64,000 nt of DNA from Mansonella perstans (GCA_037074765.1 JBAMDO010000574.1:310001-374000); one strand, 5' to 3'. Counted from the stretch's first letter, positions 40,101 through 53,121 are shown. Notes: generated by a model from the sequence alone, not told the origin. Program-made: numbers and translations.

Positions 40101-43100
40101 TAAAATAAAGAAAAATGAATAATAAAATAAAAAAAAATAATCAGTTGCAAGAACGTTTTGACAAATATTTTTAGATTAAGAATCGACTTCATGTATTTGT
40201 GAACTCACTGATAGAGAATCCTGCCTTCGAATCACAATCAAAAGAATACCTTACAACATCAGTAAAGAATTTCGGTTCAACATGTGTTATACCGGAATCA
40301 TTTTACGAAAATTTCCTTGAAAATAGTGATATCATTCATCATTTGCTCAGTGACATTAGTCAACAGCATACGGTGCATCTTTATTTTTTTTCCCAGCTTA
40401 TTATTGAAATTAAATAGGTCTGTAAGCAAAATTTCTACTGCTTTTTTTAATATGAATAAAGTAGTTGTCATACATTTATTTTAGGCTTCATTGAACCGAT
40501 CCATGAAACGATCTCTATGGAATTTACCAAAACTTGAAGATGCAGTTGACGCAGGTACTAAGGACGGTTACAAATGCACATTAATCGTAACGGAAGGTGA
40601 TTCGGCGAAAGCACTTGCAGTTGCGGGTCTCGCTGTAATTGGGCGGAAACAATATGGTGTTTTTCCGATTCGAGGGAAACTGACAAATGTTCGGGGAATG
40701 GATGCCAAAATGGTTAATATTTTCAGATCTAGATGAATGCTATTTGATTTCTGACAAATTAAACATTAGTATCGATTTTGTGAGATATCGCTGAATTTTT
40801 AAAGTTCTCATTTAAAATATGAAAATCTTCAAGTTTTCGATTTTCAAAATTTTTCAAAAAAAAAAGTTTTCAAAATTTCGAACTTTATTTTATGGATGAA
40901 TACAGAAATAGTATATATATATATAGTAAGAAGTATCTTGTGGTTGTGAATTTTTATTTTGTTTTCTTTTTTCTTAAATCTTTAAACCTTATCTGACAAT
41001 GGGATAGACATTAGTTCGAAGTATTAGCTCCGATCATCTCAATTTCCAGCATATTTTTTATCATATAAATTATTGCAATGGTTTTAAAGGCTGTTGAAAA
41101 TACTGAAATCTCGGCTCTTGTACGAATACTGGGGCTAAAATTTGGTGAAAATTATAGCAACGACGAAAAATTAAAATCTTTGCGTTATGGACGATTGCTT
41201 ATTATGACAGACCAGGTATTATTCTTATTAGCACAGCTTTTTTAAAGCACTAATTATTCATAAGTTATAACACTGCTATTTCGTTCCATAATTTATCTTT
41301 TGTGAAATCATAATTTACTTTTGTGAGATATTCAGCGAAAAAATTGAAACTGATTTAATCTTTTCTTTAAACAGAATAAAGCAACTTACATTGTTTGTTT
41401 AAGCTAAAATTTCTTGATCTTCATACTCCTATGCTATGATAGTCGTTTTGTACTGAATCATTTTCCATTTTTCTTCCATCTCTTTACAGTTCACATTGAA
41501 CATATTAAGGATCCCGATGGATCGCATATTAAAGGATTGATCGTAAATTTTCTGCACATGTATTGGCCATCGCTGCTGGAAATTAATTACGTCAATTACT
41601 TCATTACTCCATTATTGAAGGTATTGCTTAATTGTTTTCATGTGCTTCTTGAGAAATTTATTTTTGTATTTGCTCAAGTTGTAGTTGTTGAAAGAAATGA
41701 AAAAAGAAATTGAAAGTTTTGCAAACTAAAGAAAGTCGAACTTTTATAATCATTGCTACTACTTCTGCTATTTCTTAATGCTTGATACTGTTGCAGGCAA
41801 AACGTGGGCTCGATGTAAAGTCATTTTACAGTACAGCCGATTATGAAAGATGGCGAGCGGAAAATCCTGATTCGGTGAAGTATTCGATAAAATATTACAA
41901 AGGTTTAGCAGTCAAAGTTATAATTTTAAACTTTCTTTAGAAAATATATTTAATTGTCTTACGTTATTGCTAAAACGAACACTGCATTACAAATGATTGT
42001 GCGTAAATATATTATTGTAGGATTGGGGACATCATCAGCTAAAGAAGCACGAGAATACTTTACGGATATTGAACGACATACTGTACATTTTATTTACGAT
42101 GGTAAAGCATCAGATGAAAGCATTGACCTAGCATTTGCAAAAAATAAAGCTGATGATCGAAAAGTATGGATTGCTGAAAGTAGTAAGGTAAATTTATACT
42201 ACTACTTATTCAAGAATAGTAAAAAGAAAAGATGGGATAACTTTTTTAAATAGCTTGTAGACATCTCATTTGTCTGATATGATTTTGACATTACAGCTGC
42301 TTTCATCAACTGCAACTGATTCAAACAGCAACCAGAAAACTTTTTCCGAATTTGTCAACAAAGAATTAGTGGAGTATTCGCAGCTAGATCTGCGGGTTTG
42401 CTATCTAAATTTTTTATATTTGGGAGAATCCATTAGTGCTGTTAACTTCCATTCAAGGGAATAGTATATAATTGCAATGTAAATGAACATACTTATCATC
42501 AGAAAATTAAAAATTCAATGAGTCAGGGAATAGAAAAATAAAAGAAGACAGATATGTGTAAGTTTATAAGATCTGAAGACATGTGAGAATAACTATTTCA
42601 TTGAAATATATTTTCTAATTTTCGAATTTCTTGTGTACTATTTTTTAATAATTATTGAGATCGACAAAGTGATTTCAGCGCTCCTTGCCAAACATTGTAG
42701 ATGGATTGAAGCCAAGTCAACGAAAGGTTTTGTTTACAATGTTTGGACGTTATGAACGTGAAGAAGTACGAGTAAGTCAGCTAGCGGGTGCTGTTTCGCA
42801 GTACTGCGGATATCATCACGGGGAGGTAGATTTTGATTTTAAGTTTTTGTCTGCTGTTTTTAATGTTTTGTTTAATACTAGTTGTTCATTAATGCATTCA
42901 TTCCTTTTTTTATTAAATTCTAGGAATCTTTGGTAAATACGATCGTTCGCTTAGCTCAGGATTTCGTTGGTTCCAATAATTTGAATCTTCTTTTACCTCT
43001 TGGTCAGTTTGGTACACGTCTATCAGGCGGCGAAGATGCAGCAAGTGCACGGTATATTTATACTTCGCTGAGGTAGCTTCGAATCTTTTCTGTTTTGCCA

Positions 43101-46100
43101 CCATTCATTAAATTCCATATGAATCTGTTAGAACGCTCAAACTTTCTCTTTTTCAACATTCAAAACTTATTGAATGCTTCTGCAACTGGGTTTTCGCATT
43201 TTAATTTTTTCTGTTTTTCTTTTTATCTTAACTGTCATTTAATTATCAAAATTTAGTCCACTTGCACGAGCTGTATTTCCGCGTTCAGATGATAAAGTTC
43301 TAAAATATTTAGTGGAAGAAAATACAGTAATTGAACCGGAATGGTGAGTCGTTTCCCAGTTGTTTTCACAACAGAAATAGAACATGTATCTGGAAAGATA
43401 GAATTATTAACTTATTTCTTTAATTTTTTTTTGGAATGACAAAATTGTGCAATGCAACATTGTTATCTGATTTTGACACGAAAGCGTGTTTTACGCTTTT
43501 CAGATTAGAAACCAGCCATTACATACTTGGAATAAATATTAATATTTGAAATTATTTTCTAGGTACTGCCCCATAGTTCCGATGCTTTTGATAAATGGTG
43601 CAGAAGGGATTGGTACTGGATGGGCTACCAAAGTATTACCGCATTGTCCCAGGCAAATTATCAATAACACCCAAAGACTTATTGATGGACGACCAGTACA
43701 GGATATGGTATATATTATTGTTTCCTTCAAAATTTTTCGCTCCATTATTGAACAACATTTTTACTGTTTTTTTTCTCAGTCAATTCAGCGAAGAGATATT
43801 AGAAAAACAAAAAATCTCCTAATTCCGTCTTTGAATGATGATATTAATATAATAGGTCAAATCATAATTTCTGGGAATCTTAATTATCTGCTGTCAAATA
43901 ATTTAAACTCTTATACTTAATTTAAACTTAATGTAACTCTTAGTTGGTGTTATGTTAACTGCTATGTAAACTGGTGATGAATAGTAATTTGGCATTTACT
44001 TAATATATGCTCAAAAAGATGCATGAGCTGGTAAATAAAATGTTCATAAAAAAAGTTTTTTTTTGAAATGGGAAAGCAGTGAACAAAAAAGCATTTCAAG
44101 TTTTGGTTGATGGTTTGTGGATAGGGAAATAAAGAAACAATGGTTTTTTATACAGTTGTCCTCAGTTATCTCGGGTTACCGTGGTTTTGTATGATTTTTA
44201 AATGAGTTTGTTTTCTGCAAAATTCTAGTTGTGATGTTTATATGTGTAGAACCCCTGCAGCCTCACTGAAATATGACAGAGTAATCGATCGGATATCATC
44301 CACTTCTGCCATTAGCGTGTAGGTTTCATTTTTTCGGACAAGAATCTCATCATCTAGTTTCAATTTATTCCAGTTGCCATATTTCCGAAATTTTCAAGGA
44401 ACGATAGATGAAACTGCACCTCACCAGTACAGTATCTCCGGAAAAGTTTCATATCGCCGTTTTAGAAACGGTCTTAAGGTGATGGTTGTATTTATTGAAA
44501 ATGTTTTTTACGTCTTAATTTCTTGCATTTATTTAAAAATTTTTCAGATAATTTTATTGAGCAAGAGCTTTTCTAGCGTTAACAGAATTTTTCTTTTAGG
44601 CAATTATAACAGAGCTTCCCACTGGAATTTGGAATAATAGATACAAGGAGAAAGTGCTGAATTCTATCATCAAAAATGGATTGATAAGGTAGAGATTTCA
44701 TTATTTAATGGTATCATTTAGATTCATTCGTGCTGTTATAGACCTTTGTATTAGCTTTATCTGTTATTGATAAGCATGATTGGATCTTAATCATTTTATT
44801 TTTAGTAATTATGAAGAATTACACACTGAAAGCAGTGTTCATTTCATTCTTCATGTGATTGATAAACCCTTGATAAGCGACAAGAAGCAAATTAAGACAC
44901 TTAATCGACTATTAAAATTACGATCAGTAACAAGTGAAAATTCAATGGTTTGTCATTGCACATTTAAAATTGAAATTTACATTAGTAATTTGCTAATAGT
45001 AGTCTGTTCGTTATGTCATATCGATTTGACTATTTCTCAATGCATTTGAGTAATAGATGAATATTTATATATATATTCTTGTAATGTTCTCATAGATTTT
45101 CAAGTTATTGTGCAGTAGTTCTTACTGCTGTTATTATCTTAATATTTTTCATTTTTTTTTTCATCTCTGGCTTCTGTATGCTACTATTTGCATTTTTTAC
45201 TTATTGTTGTTTGTGACCATCTTACCGTTTTTAAAATAATATGAAAATTTCAGTTTTTGTTCGATGAAAAAAACGTACTGCAGAAATATGATTCCACGAC
45301 TGACATATTCCAGAGATTTTTCGAAGTGCGTCAGCAGAAATATATGGAAAGAAGGGAATATGAACTGGAAGCTATGAATAAGAAGCTTAAATTTATTGAG
45401 AACCAGGTGACGTCGTGCATTCGTAAAATTTTAAAATATGCAAATTTAAAGCGTTACTGTTAACTAAGAATTCAATAGAGCAACATTTTCTTCACATCCA
45501 TCATTTCCATGTGGTAAAATTCTCATCACGCTCAGCTTCTGTTATAGTCCCCCCGATACTGAATTGTTTTATGGCATTGTCTTTATTCACACAAATGTTT
45601 TCATCATTTGCTTCAAAACTTTCGAGACTTTTCAGTGAGAGAAAACTTTTCAGTATAAGCTTACATTTAACTTGTCTAGGCTCGCTTTGTGAACGCTATT
45701 ATCAATGGTGAAATCATTATTGAAAAGAAGAACCGAGCAGAAATTATAGCTCAGCTAACTGAGAAGGGGTTTGATTCGAATCCGATGAAAATGAAAAATG
45801 TCGCGGTAAGATTGATGCCAATATTTTTAAAAAATTACTTTAGGCATAATCGAAATATAACTCTCTGATTTTGTGGAGAACATATGGACTTCGACTGAAA
45901 ATTTCAATTTACTTCACTTGCAGTTTCACTTTATCATATTTACATAGGATGGAAGGCGCATTTCACCAGATTTTGCGTATCTGTTTGATATGCCACTCTC
46001 TCGTTTGTGCAATGAAGAAATTCTGATTTTGCAAGAAAAAAGGAGTGAACTATGGGGGAGATTCGAGCATTTGAAGTCAGAAACATGGAAAAGTTTATGG

Positions 46101-47035
46101 AGTATGGATCTGAATGTGTTATCTGCGGTTGGTTTTGTGACCTGTATATTTTCAAAGATTGTTATATCTACCATTTTTTAAAAGAATAAAAGGCTAAGAA
46201 CTTGGCAATTTACTGAGTGAAAGATTTCTTTCTGATAAAATTGAAACTGATTTAGAAAACGATGGATATAACGTCCTTTATTTTAATTGGATATAATGTC
46301 TTTTATTTTACTTGGAAATGCCATTACTGAGTAATAATTGTATGTTGAAAATATTGCCCGATGTTGTACGGGGGAATTATTTCAGGCGTTGGATAAAGAA
46401 GAAAGGAGAAAGTGAGAAGTTCCTCATCGGTTGTATTTATTGGAGTGTATGCTTTTGCACGCCAGAAATATTTAAAAATTCCTAGGAACGAAATTTTCTG
46501 TTAGCTAGGTTATTTTTGCGTTGGTTTAATCCAGCATCAAAATGTGTTCACAATTTGAATTTATTTATAAGTCTGGTTATGTAAAAAAGGATTATTTTTT
46601 CAGATGGATGGCTGTTTCATATATCATTTCGTGAACAAAGATTTTTTTATCATTATTGTAATTTTTTAACATATTTTCTAAAAAGTAATCCTTTTTTTCT
46701 AGCGATAATAACTTAGCTTACTCTCAGCTCTGTCTTAAAGGACTGAAAATCTTTTTTGCACTGTTATTAGTTGATAACCACTATCGTGCCTAATAAGTCT
46801 GATTAAGTATTCGTAAACTTATACGTAATCAGCAATTTCCTGGATGAATTTCTTTGTTTTCGTTGTTTATATACTCTTATTTCAGTGTTTGTACAAATTG
46901 TTGTCAATAAATAAATTGTAAACAAGAATTAATTACAAGTATTGCTGAAAATTTGTTGTTTGGCTAATGCAGGAAGAGCTGAATAAGATGCAAGCATCAT
47001 TTGGACAAGTAAACATTTCTGAAGAAACTCACTAA
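37138..47035 (+). CDS. top-2: DNA topoisomerase II with presequence-like N-terminus and no C-terminal domain
   Basis: Eukaryotic type IIA topoisomerase: ATP-driven passage of one DNA duplex through a transient double-strand break. 26 in-phase exons: 37138-37306, 37557-37690, 37836-37993, 38358-38503, 38728-38825, 39055-39273, 39463-39636, 39907-40008, 40175-40372, 40485-40712, 41090-41215, 41510-41620, 41797-41902, 42021-42187, 42297-42395, 42679-42825, 42924-43072, 43257-43343, 43563-43707, 44374-44478, 44600-44688, 44806-44947, 45254-45406, 45680-45805, 45948-46127, 46973-47035. They total 3621 nt, 1206 residues. GHKL ATPase: [12 protein letters not shown] (about 128-139), [22 protein letters not shown] (503-507) and DQDPDGSH (Asp 583/585/587). 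Cleavage Tyr in ARYIY, about residue 838. Exon 1 (56 residues) is basic and Leu-rich, ends [10 protein letters not shown] and matches nothing in nuclear TOP2. The protein stops at the end of the core (NISEETH). Likely a paralogue, perhaps mitochondrial (inference); the symbol denotes family, not orthology. Confidence 0.95.
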
Positions 47036-47338
47036 TAATATATCCATAAGTCTTTTGCGCATCTTTTCTATCTCATCAAAAGATGAGCTATGCAAGATCA
47101 AGTTTCGAGACAAATGATAATTAAACTGCTGTTTACTTCAAATGTTAGCGTCACTTGACGTTAATATTCAAATGTACAAATATAATTTCTAAATTTTTTT
47201 TTTCGAAAATTTCAAATTATTTCTTTTGTAGCAAAAAGAGATGGATAATCGATATCAGAAATCTGTATGGAGATTTATTTCACAAAATAGTGGTAATAAT
47301 AGTATGTTATGGCAGCAGTTCAAGTATAGTTATCATGC
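47036..47338. other. Short convergent 3' interval
   Basis: Only 303 bp separate the topoisomerase stop (+) from the Rpn6 stop (-). It must hold both 3' ends, so the transcripts probably abut or overlap. No canonical AATAAA was identified with confidence. Confidence 0.6.
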
Positions 47339-50145
47339 CTATAGTGTACTTGCATAGGAATAGATCTCATCAACTGTCTGCAACAAAACGCCTCTCTGTT
47401 TTGTTAAGTAGTAAATAATCACAGTTTCTGACTGTTAAACACTTAAATTTAAAGTTTACCTGAGATAGACCACGTATAATTTCCACTGATGCAATGAATG
47501 TTTTTGTTTGTACGTCATATGGGAAATTATATACTGTCAGTGTACCATCCTGTTGATCGATCATGCCTAAATGTGGACATGAGCAAGTTAAAATAAATAT
47601 TGAAAATATCTTTATGATCAGGAATTGATCTGACATCAGGATTTATAATTAGAAAAAGATCTGTGAATTAATACTGACACCTATGATTATTCATTGTCTG
47701 TCACAGTTGCTATTAAGTGCTACCGATAGAGTCAGAGTATAAATTGAAGAATTGTTAATGAAAAACACATTCAGAATCATACCACTTGTTAAAAATTCAG
47801 GTATTGAACAAATAACTGAATATTGAATAGGAATTGTCGTAAACTAAGTCGATTCTAGTATAGCATTATTTTTATATTTCAGTACTCGGGAAACGGTATG
47901 ATCTCTGACCTCTGAATTTTTTATCAAGAATCATTTGTGCCAGTTTTCTTTCAACTCTTTCAACTGGAATACGGATATTTTCTGCTAGCGTAGCCATCTG
48001 AAACTGATGTTTTGTAAAAGCTCTCTTAGAAGACATAATTTTGTAGTTTTTTAAAAAAGCATAATTATCCCATTAAAAATTATTCTGTAAACACAAAAGC
48101 ATTAGAATAATAATGTTAACTTTAATTCTGCTACCATAGATTTTGATGAAAATTATCGGTAAAATCTCAGGAATTATGAAAGAAAAGAATAATACTTCGA
48201 TGAGGGAGTACGGTTCGATGGCTCGACTGATATCCTTCTCAAGCACTGCATCGGCAAGCGATTCCACATATCTGCGGATTATTAAATCGGATTGAAGCTC
48301 CACATTATATTCTTCAATTGCCTGTGAAGTTTTTATAAATTTCAAAAACTGTTTTTTTAAATTATTTAAAATTTTTGAAAAGTGAAGTGTTGTTATTTCT
48401 CTTCAGTTATGAAAGGATTAACATGGGGAACTATCTAAATATTCAAATCATAAATTTAAACTTTCTGATAGTCCTGTAAGGATCGATTCGCAAATGCTGT
48501 TGCTATATTCCTCATTGCATCAAGATCACGACCCGAATATTTTGCTGCTAATTTACTGCATAGCAATGAGTTCACTTCTGTTTCTTCGTTTAACATAATC
48601 TGAAAATGATCACGTAAAAATTTCTGAGTGGGGAATGCTAGGAGCGAAATTTGATCTTCTGCTTTAAAATAATTAAACGTAGACTGAAAGCAGAAAAAAC
48701 AAACTTTTGCAAGACACATATATTTAAGAGCTTTCTGAGCCCTGAATTTTTCCTCATTAATGTCGAAATTTTCAAATGCTTCGTAAAAATATGAAAAAGC
48801 CGTTTTGAAGTCACAATCTTCTGCCATGTTCAGTATTCCTGACTCCATATCAAGTTCAGCCTGAATACAATTAGAAGAGGATTTAATGCAATTTAAAGAG
48901 TCGATTGCTGATATCACTGAATCGAATAATTGTATCCCTTCAGCATCCCGTCCTCTAGATTCATCATGGAAGAACAAACCCTCAGTTTAGTATCAATGCA
49001 TAAAGAATTAGCTATAATTCGTGCAGTTACAAGCGCAATGCGAGAACGATTTAAATTATTCAACGCGAACGCGGCTTTGCTTTCTTCCAGATGTACCTCC
49101 AATTGAATATCTTTGCTTTCAACTTTCTTCAGTTCATTCCTCAATTTTGCACCTGCTCATGATGAAGTTGAAGACGAGAGTAACTTTAAACTCGTGCATT
49201 CAAAAAGTTTTGATTTCAATTATCATTTAAATGATAAAATACAAAGAAATTTAGAAGATTCGAGAGGATGCAAGTGATAGCAATCAATGAAGTGAAATTT
49301 ACGAATTGAAAGTACATTCTTTTTTAAAACTTCTCAGGTCTTGCAGAGAACTTTTCAGAATAGATTTGATATGAAACGATCTTACTCATAGCCAAAACAT
49401 CGGTATGTCGTCCTATTTCATTCAATAATCGCATCAACCGTACTTCAAGCATGTACCGTAAAAATATTCTTTTTTGTTCCTTGGCCCAGCGAATATATTC
49501 CATACATAATGCAAGCTGTACTAGACAGTGTTATGCTTTCGTACATTTCACTAACTGATCGTAGTGATTATGGATAATAATACCACAATTATGTATATCT
49601 AATTTGATGAGATCAAACTATGCTCTATTTAAATTTTCACGAATATTTCAGAAATAATTAATTACTTTGAAATCAGAATCTTTGCCAATTTTCAAGCACC
49701 AATCGATCAGATTACGAATCAGTTTTACAGCTTTTGCCATGCCATAGGAAAGCAGATGTGGCCTCAATGCGAATAATAATTTCGCTAAACCTTCAATTTG
49801 GAACTTTCAAAAAGATTTTGGGAGAAATGAATGATTTATGTGAATCATCGTCAATCGCTCTTGAATTTAGCTAGATTCATTAATATATTGATTTCAAATT
49901 TTGAATTTGATTCCAAACTTCCAAACTATATTTCAGAAAACTTCTAAAGTCTATTTCTTTCATCTTTTCGACTTAAATTATTCTTCAGCCATATTAAATG
50001 TATTAAGTACCATCGATATCATTGGCTTTCGACATTTTCTCGGCCATCTCCATAATTAAATCTTCACGGAGCTTCAGTTCGTCTACGTCATTTTCGTTTG
50101 CTTTAGAACTGACTGAATTAATAAAGGATCAGAGAGCGCCTCCAT
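47339..50145 (-). CDS. rpn-6: 26S proteasome regulatory subunit Rpn6/PSMD11 (frameshift in exon 1)
   Basis: Lid subunit that clamps the 19S particle to the 20S core. Exons in transcript order: 50145-50011, 49790-49666, 49515-49386, 49152-48980, 48860-48705, 48599-48462, 48321-48196, 47997-47910, 47566-47460, 47377-47339. All junctions agree in phase. Family blocks: LDMESGIL with [13 protein letters not shown] (48860-48705), [15 protein letters not shown] and [10 protein letters not shown] (48599-48462), PCI segment [31 protein letters not shown] and QMILDKKF (48321-47910), [10 protein letters not shown], ending YSYASTL. In exon 1 the start [18 protein letters not shown] is in a different frame from the continuation [11 protein letters not shown]. 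One extra A in the AAAA at 50091-50094 (minus sense) would join them and align with the family's LHSIVKR...NDEEAVRVKEQ. With it the protein is 405 residues (human 422). Sequencing error or a real lesion; otherwise the true first exon is unseen. Confidence 0.88.
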
Positions 50146-50276
50146 TCTTAATTACTGTCATTTCAATTTTGGCTGAGTTTCAAAGAATGTTTTATTAATA
50201 ATTAAATAAAAGCATGATATTTTCCGTCTTTTTCCCTCTTGAGTACCACTAATTATTTTGGAAGATATTAATTATG

Positions 50277-50370
50277 GTGATGTCCTGACTACCTAGATAT
50301 ACTTTTATAGTGATGTCCTGACTACCTAGATATACTTTTATAGTGATGTCCTGACTACCTAGATATACTT
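50277..50370. repeat. 33-bp minisatellite, about 2.8 copies
   Basis: Unit starts GTGATGTCCTGACTACCTAG; copies begin at 50277, 50310 and 50343 and are nearly identical. It lies just upstream of the Rpn6 start (minus strand). The period is divisible by three, so one minus frame reads a repeated 11-residue VYLGSQDITIK with no start codon. Probably non-coding. Confidence 0.9.
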
Positions 50371-50481
50371 CTACTTCAATTCACTTTCCATAAATGCAAA
50401 AACAGAATTTATCAGATAAGCTGTCACACCAAGAGTGACCAAGTGTTCGATCGAGAGATTTTGAACTTCTGACTTCGGCAT
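50371..50481 (-). CDS. Candidate 36-residue ORF upstream of Rpn6
   Basis: ATG at 50481 (minus) gives MPKSEVQNLSIEHLVTLGVT then AYLINSVFAFMESELK and TAG. The centre is hydrophobic (one possible membrane segment), the ends are charged, and the composition is protein-like. It ends exactly where the 33-bp minisatellite begins. The frame is open upstream to about 50533. It could be a small protein, the last exon of an unseen gene, or chance. No homologue recognised. Confidence 0.25.
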   Translation of the reverse strand: MPKSEVQNLSIEHLVTLGVTAYLINSVFAFMESELK

Positions 50482-52974
50482 TTCATCAAATATAGCTAAT
50501 ATCCGACCGCTGTAACTCGTATATAACAATGCAATAATAAGAAAAGATCAACTCAAGACCTAAATACGATCCGATTTAAAATAATTCTATGCACAATAGC
50601 GTTTTTGTATTTGGAAGGAATATAGTTGGATTCCTATCATTCTGAAATGCCTTTTTTATGAATCTCCTGGTGCATTGTGGATTTTCAGGAATCGAAGGGG
50701 AGGAACGACAAGAGGAAGTCAATAATCACCATTTTCATACTTTTCAGAATCGGATAAGTTATGTAATGATAATATTTGCTTTGAAATTGATAACAATACT
50801 ATTTCCCCAAGAATGCGATCATGTGGTTGAAACAAGAAAAAATAACTGTCTGAAGTGATTCAAAGAATTCAATTCTTAAATAACTTTGTTTTCTGCCGAC
50901 TCTTCTGCCAATTGTTATCTTTCTCACCAAAATAACTTTGTAGAATACAATACAAAGTTATTCTAAAAATTTCAAAAAATCTATAGCAAAATAAATGTCA
51001 TCTTGTTTAACCGAATTAATTTTCTCTCTCTCTCTCTCTTCGGCTCGCTTATAAAAATGATTTTTTCCAATTGAAAAAGTTATTAAAAATGAAATAGCAG
51101 TAGCAACAAGAAAGTAAACAAATAGTTCGCTAAGGCTTTGAAGTAAACATTTATTAAGTTCTCAATTTGGGACAAATGGGAGGATATTGAAGATGTGCCA
51201 CAAATTTCCATGCTTTAATTTTATCTCTCACTTATGTATATACGCAAACATAGCGAGAGATGGAAATGCGACATTAATTTCAGTCGTCCATTAAGCCCGA
51301 ATAATTATTATAATATTTGTCGAACGGATTGCAATGTTCTCATAGATTTGCGCTGAAGTTTATAGGTTCAAATCTATTTTTCATTCCTTTCTCTTTCTTA
51401 ACGTCTGTCCGGAAAAAGTCATTGTATTATTTCATTTTTTATACTCTTAGTTAAATCACCGTCACTTTTTACACTCATGTGAAAGAAGCAATCTTTTGCC
51501 AACAATGAAAACTTTTGCAAATGAAAAATTTAAAAATTCTGATAGCTTCTTGCTTCTCCCTTCACACTGTCAATCAGTCTAGTTGAGAAGTAAAAAATAT
51601 GGAAAGATCCAAATTATGAAAGGAAATCGATGGTTCCTTTGGTTTACTATCACATCCAGTCCAGTTATGCATAATATATTGTTCTATTTCACATATATTT
51701 CAACATTGCTTGTTATTTAGTTACTCCAACCACAATTTTTGGCGAGTGTTTGCAACATCTGTTATATGCAGTGCACGTTCTGCTGCTTTTATCTTTTGCA
51801 CTGCTTGGTCGACTTAAGAAGGATTTTAGCGGATAATGGTATCTTCGAAAAAATTTTAATAGAATTGTCGTCGGTGCCCATGAATATTCCATCAAAATTT
51901 CGCTTAAGTTCGCGAAAAGTTCTATGATTTATGCGAGTTCAAAATAAAATTTGAATAGAATTGGGTAGGCTTTGCAAGCAATCAGTCTTGAAAATGTATT
52001 TTCTGTACCGAATGGTTGAACAGAAATAGTTTATAACTTTCTTTTGGAATTTAATAAAGTATCAAATGTCAGTATCAAATGTCAATTTAATAAAGTATTA
52101 AATATCAAATGTCATATTTAATTTATGATGTCATGATGTAGATAACTCAAAATTTGAAATTGTCATAAACAAGAGATTATGTTTCGTATTTATCCGTTTC
52201 TATTTTTTGGAATGTTATGTTACAAAACATTTCTTGTATTTTTTTTTTCCTAATTTTTCTTTTCTGAATTTTGTTTTAGCATTTTGATCGATGATGAGAC
52301 CTTTTGAATTTTTTTTCAAAGAAGAAGTGCCGAATGCAAGCTTAGGAAGATTATTTTCAGCAAATCAATCATTTTTTTAAAATTAAAGCTGCTTGGATGT
52401 TATAAATATAACTTTTTGTTATAACAACAGGCAAAAAACTGACGATCGATCATAATGATGGATGTCTATGAAGAAAGTATAACTTGCTATTTAATCAATC
52501 ATATATTATCTTTCTAATAGTTAATTGACAATATTAAATTAAAAGACACTAAGATATTCTCGTAAATGATTATTTCAAGAATAAATTCAAATTAGAAATC
52601 TATAACTTAAAATTGAATAAGTATTTCCATTACTTGGTTAATTTATTTAAATAATATTTAAAGTTGCTTTGTTGGTTAATCAATCTCAAATTCAGCCAGA
52701 AAATCCCTAGAGAATTGAAGCTTAAACATTTTTCTTCAGTTAGAAATGAAAGTTTCCAAAAGATGGCGAAGTAAAAATATATTTAGAAGAATAGACGATG
52801 CAAAAATTTACGAATCAAAATCAATCCTTCTTGAACCCCTATGATCACTCCACCTCATTCATCAATACTTATTAAACAACTAAATGTTTACATATGCTTT
52901 CACTCATCTTTAATCACTTATGTGTTCTAAAGCATTTGTCACTTTACAAAATGGAAAATGAAGGATGAGTTAAT
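50482..52974. other. Gene-poor interval, no supported gene
   Basis: AT-rich, with a TC microsatellite at about 51022-51040 and short local repeats of TATCAAATGTCA near 52062-52112. A 28-codon ORF at 52294-52380 (MRPFEFFFKEEVPNASLGRL) follows a TTTTAG acceptor but has no donor or homologue. Nothing here can be called a gene. Confidence 0.5.
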
Positions 52975-53121
52975 TTAACATAAGTTCAATTCTTTCTTTT
53001 TCCTTTGCTCATTTTTCCACCATTTATCCCATTCCCCTTTCCTCATCTGTGCTAATTCCTGGATATCTTTTGCCTTCCTCTTCATATCAATCAATTCATA
53101 AGCATGTAAGATTGTTAGCAT
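52975..53121 (-). CDS. Small charged protein, 48 residues, unknown
   Basis: The ATG at 53121 (minus) opens a frame ending TAA at 52975. It starts MLTILHAYELIDMKRKAKDI and continues QELAQMRKGEWDKWWKNEQR, then KKKELNLC. It is highly charged, probably helical, and has three Trp; this is unlike random AT-rich DNA. An in-frame stop precedes the ATG with no acceptor between, so it seems to be a stand-alone ORF, not the end of a longer one. A candidate acceptor AAAAGATAG lies about 50 bases upstream. I do not recognise it; small mitochondrial or assembly-factor proteins have this character, but that is a guess. Confidence 0.5.
   Translation of the reverse strand: MLTILHAYELIDMKRKAKDIQELAQMRKGEWDKWWKNEQRKKKELNLC

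Noticed and set aside
50277..50370. Regularly spaced repeats, considered as a CRISPR array
   Set aside because: Units are head-to-tail 33-bp copies with no spacers, in a eukaryotic context.
50658..50858. 66-codon plus-strand ORF after a TTTTCAG
   Set aside because: Second half is AT-rich hydrophobic sequence; no donor that keeps phase and no partner exon.
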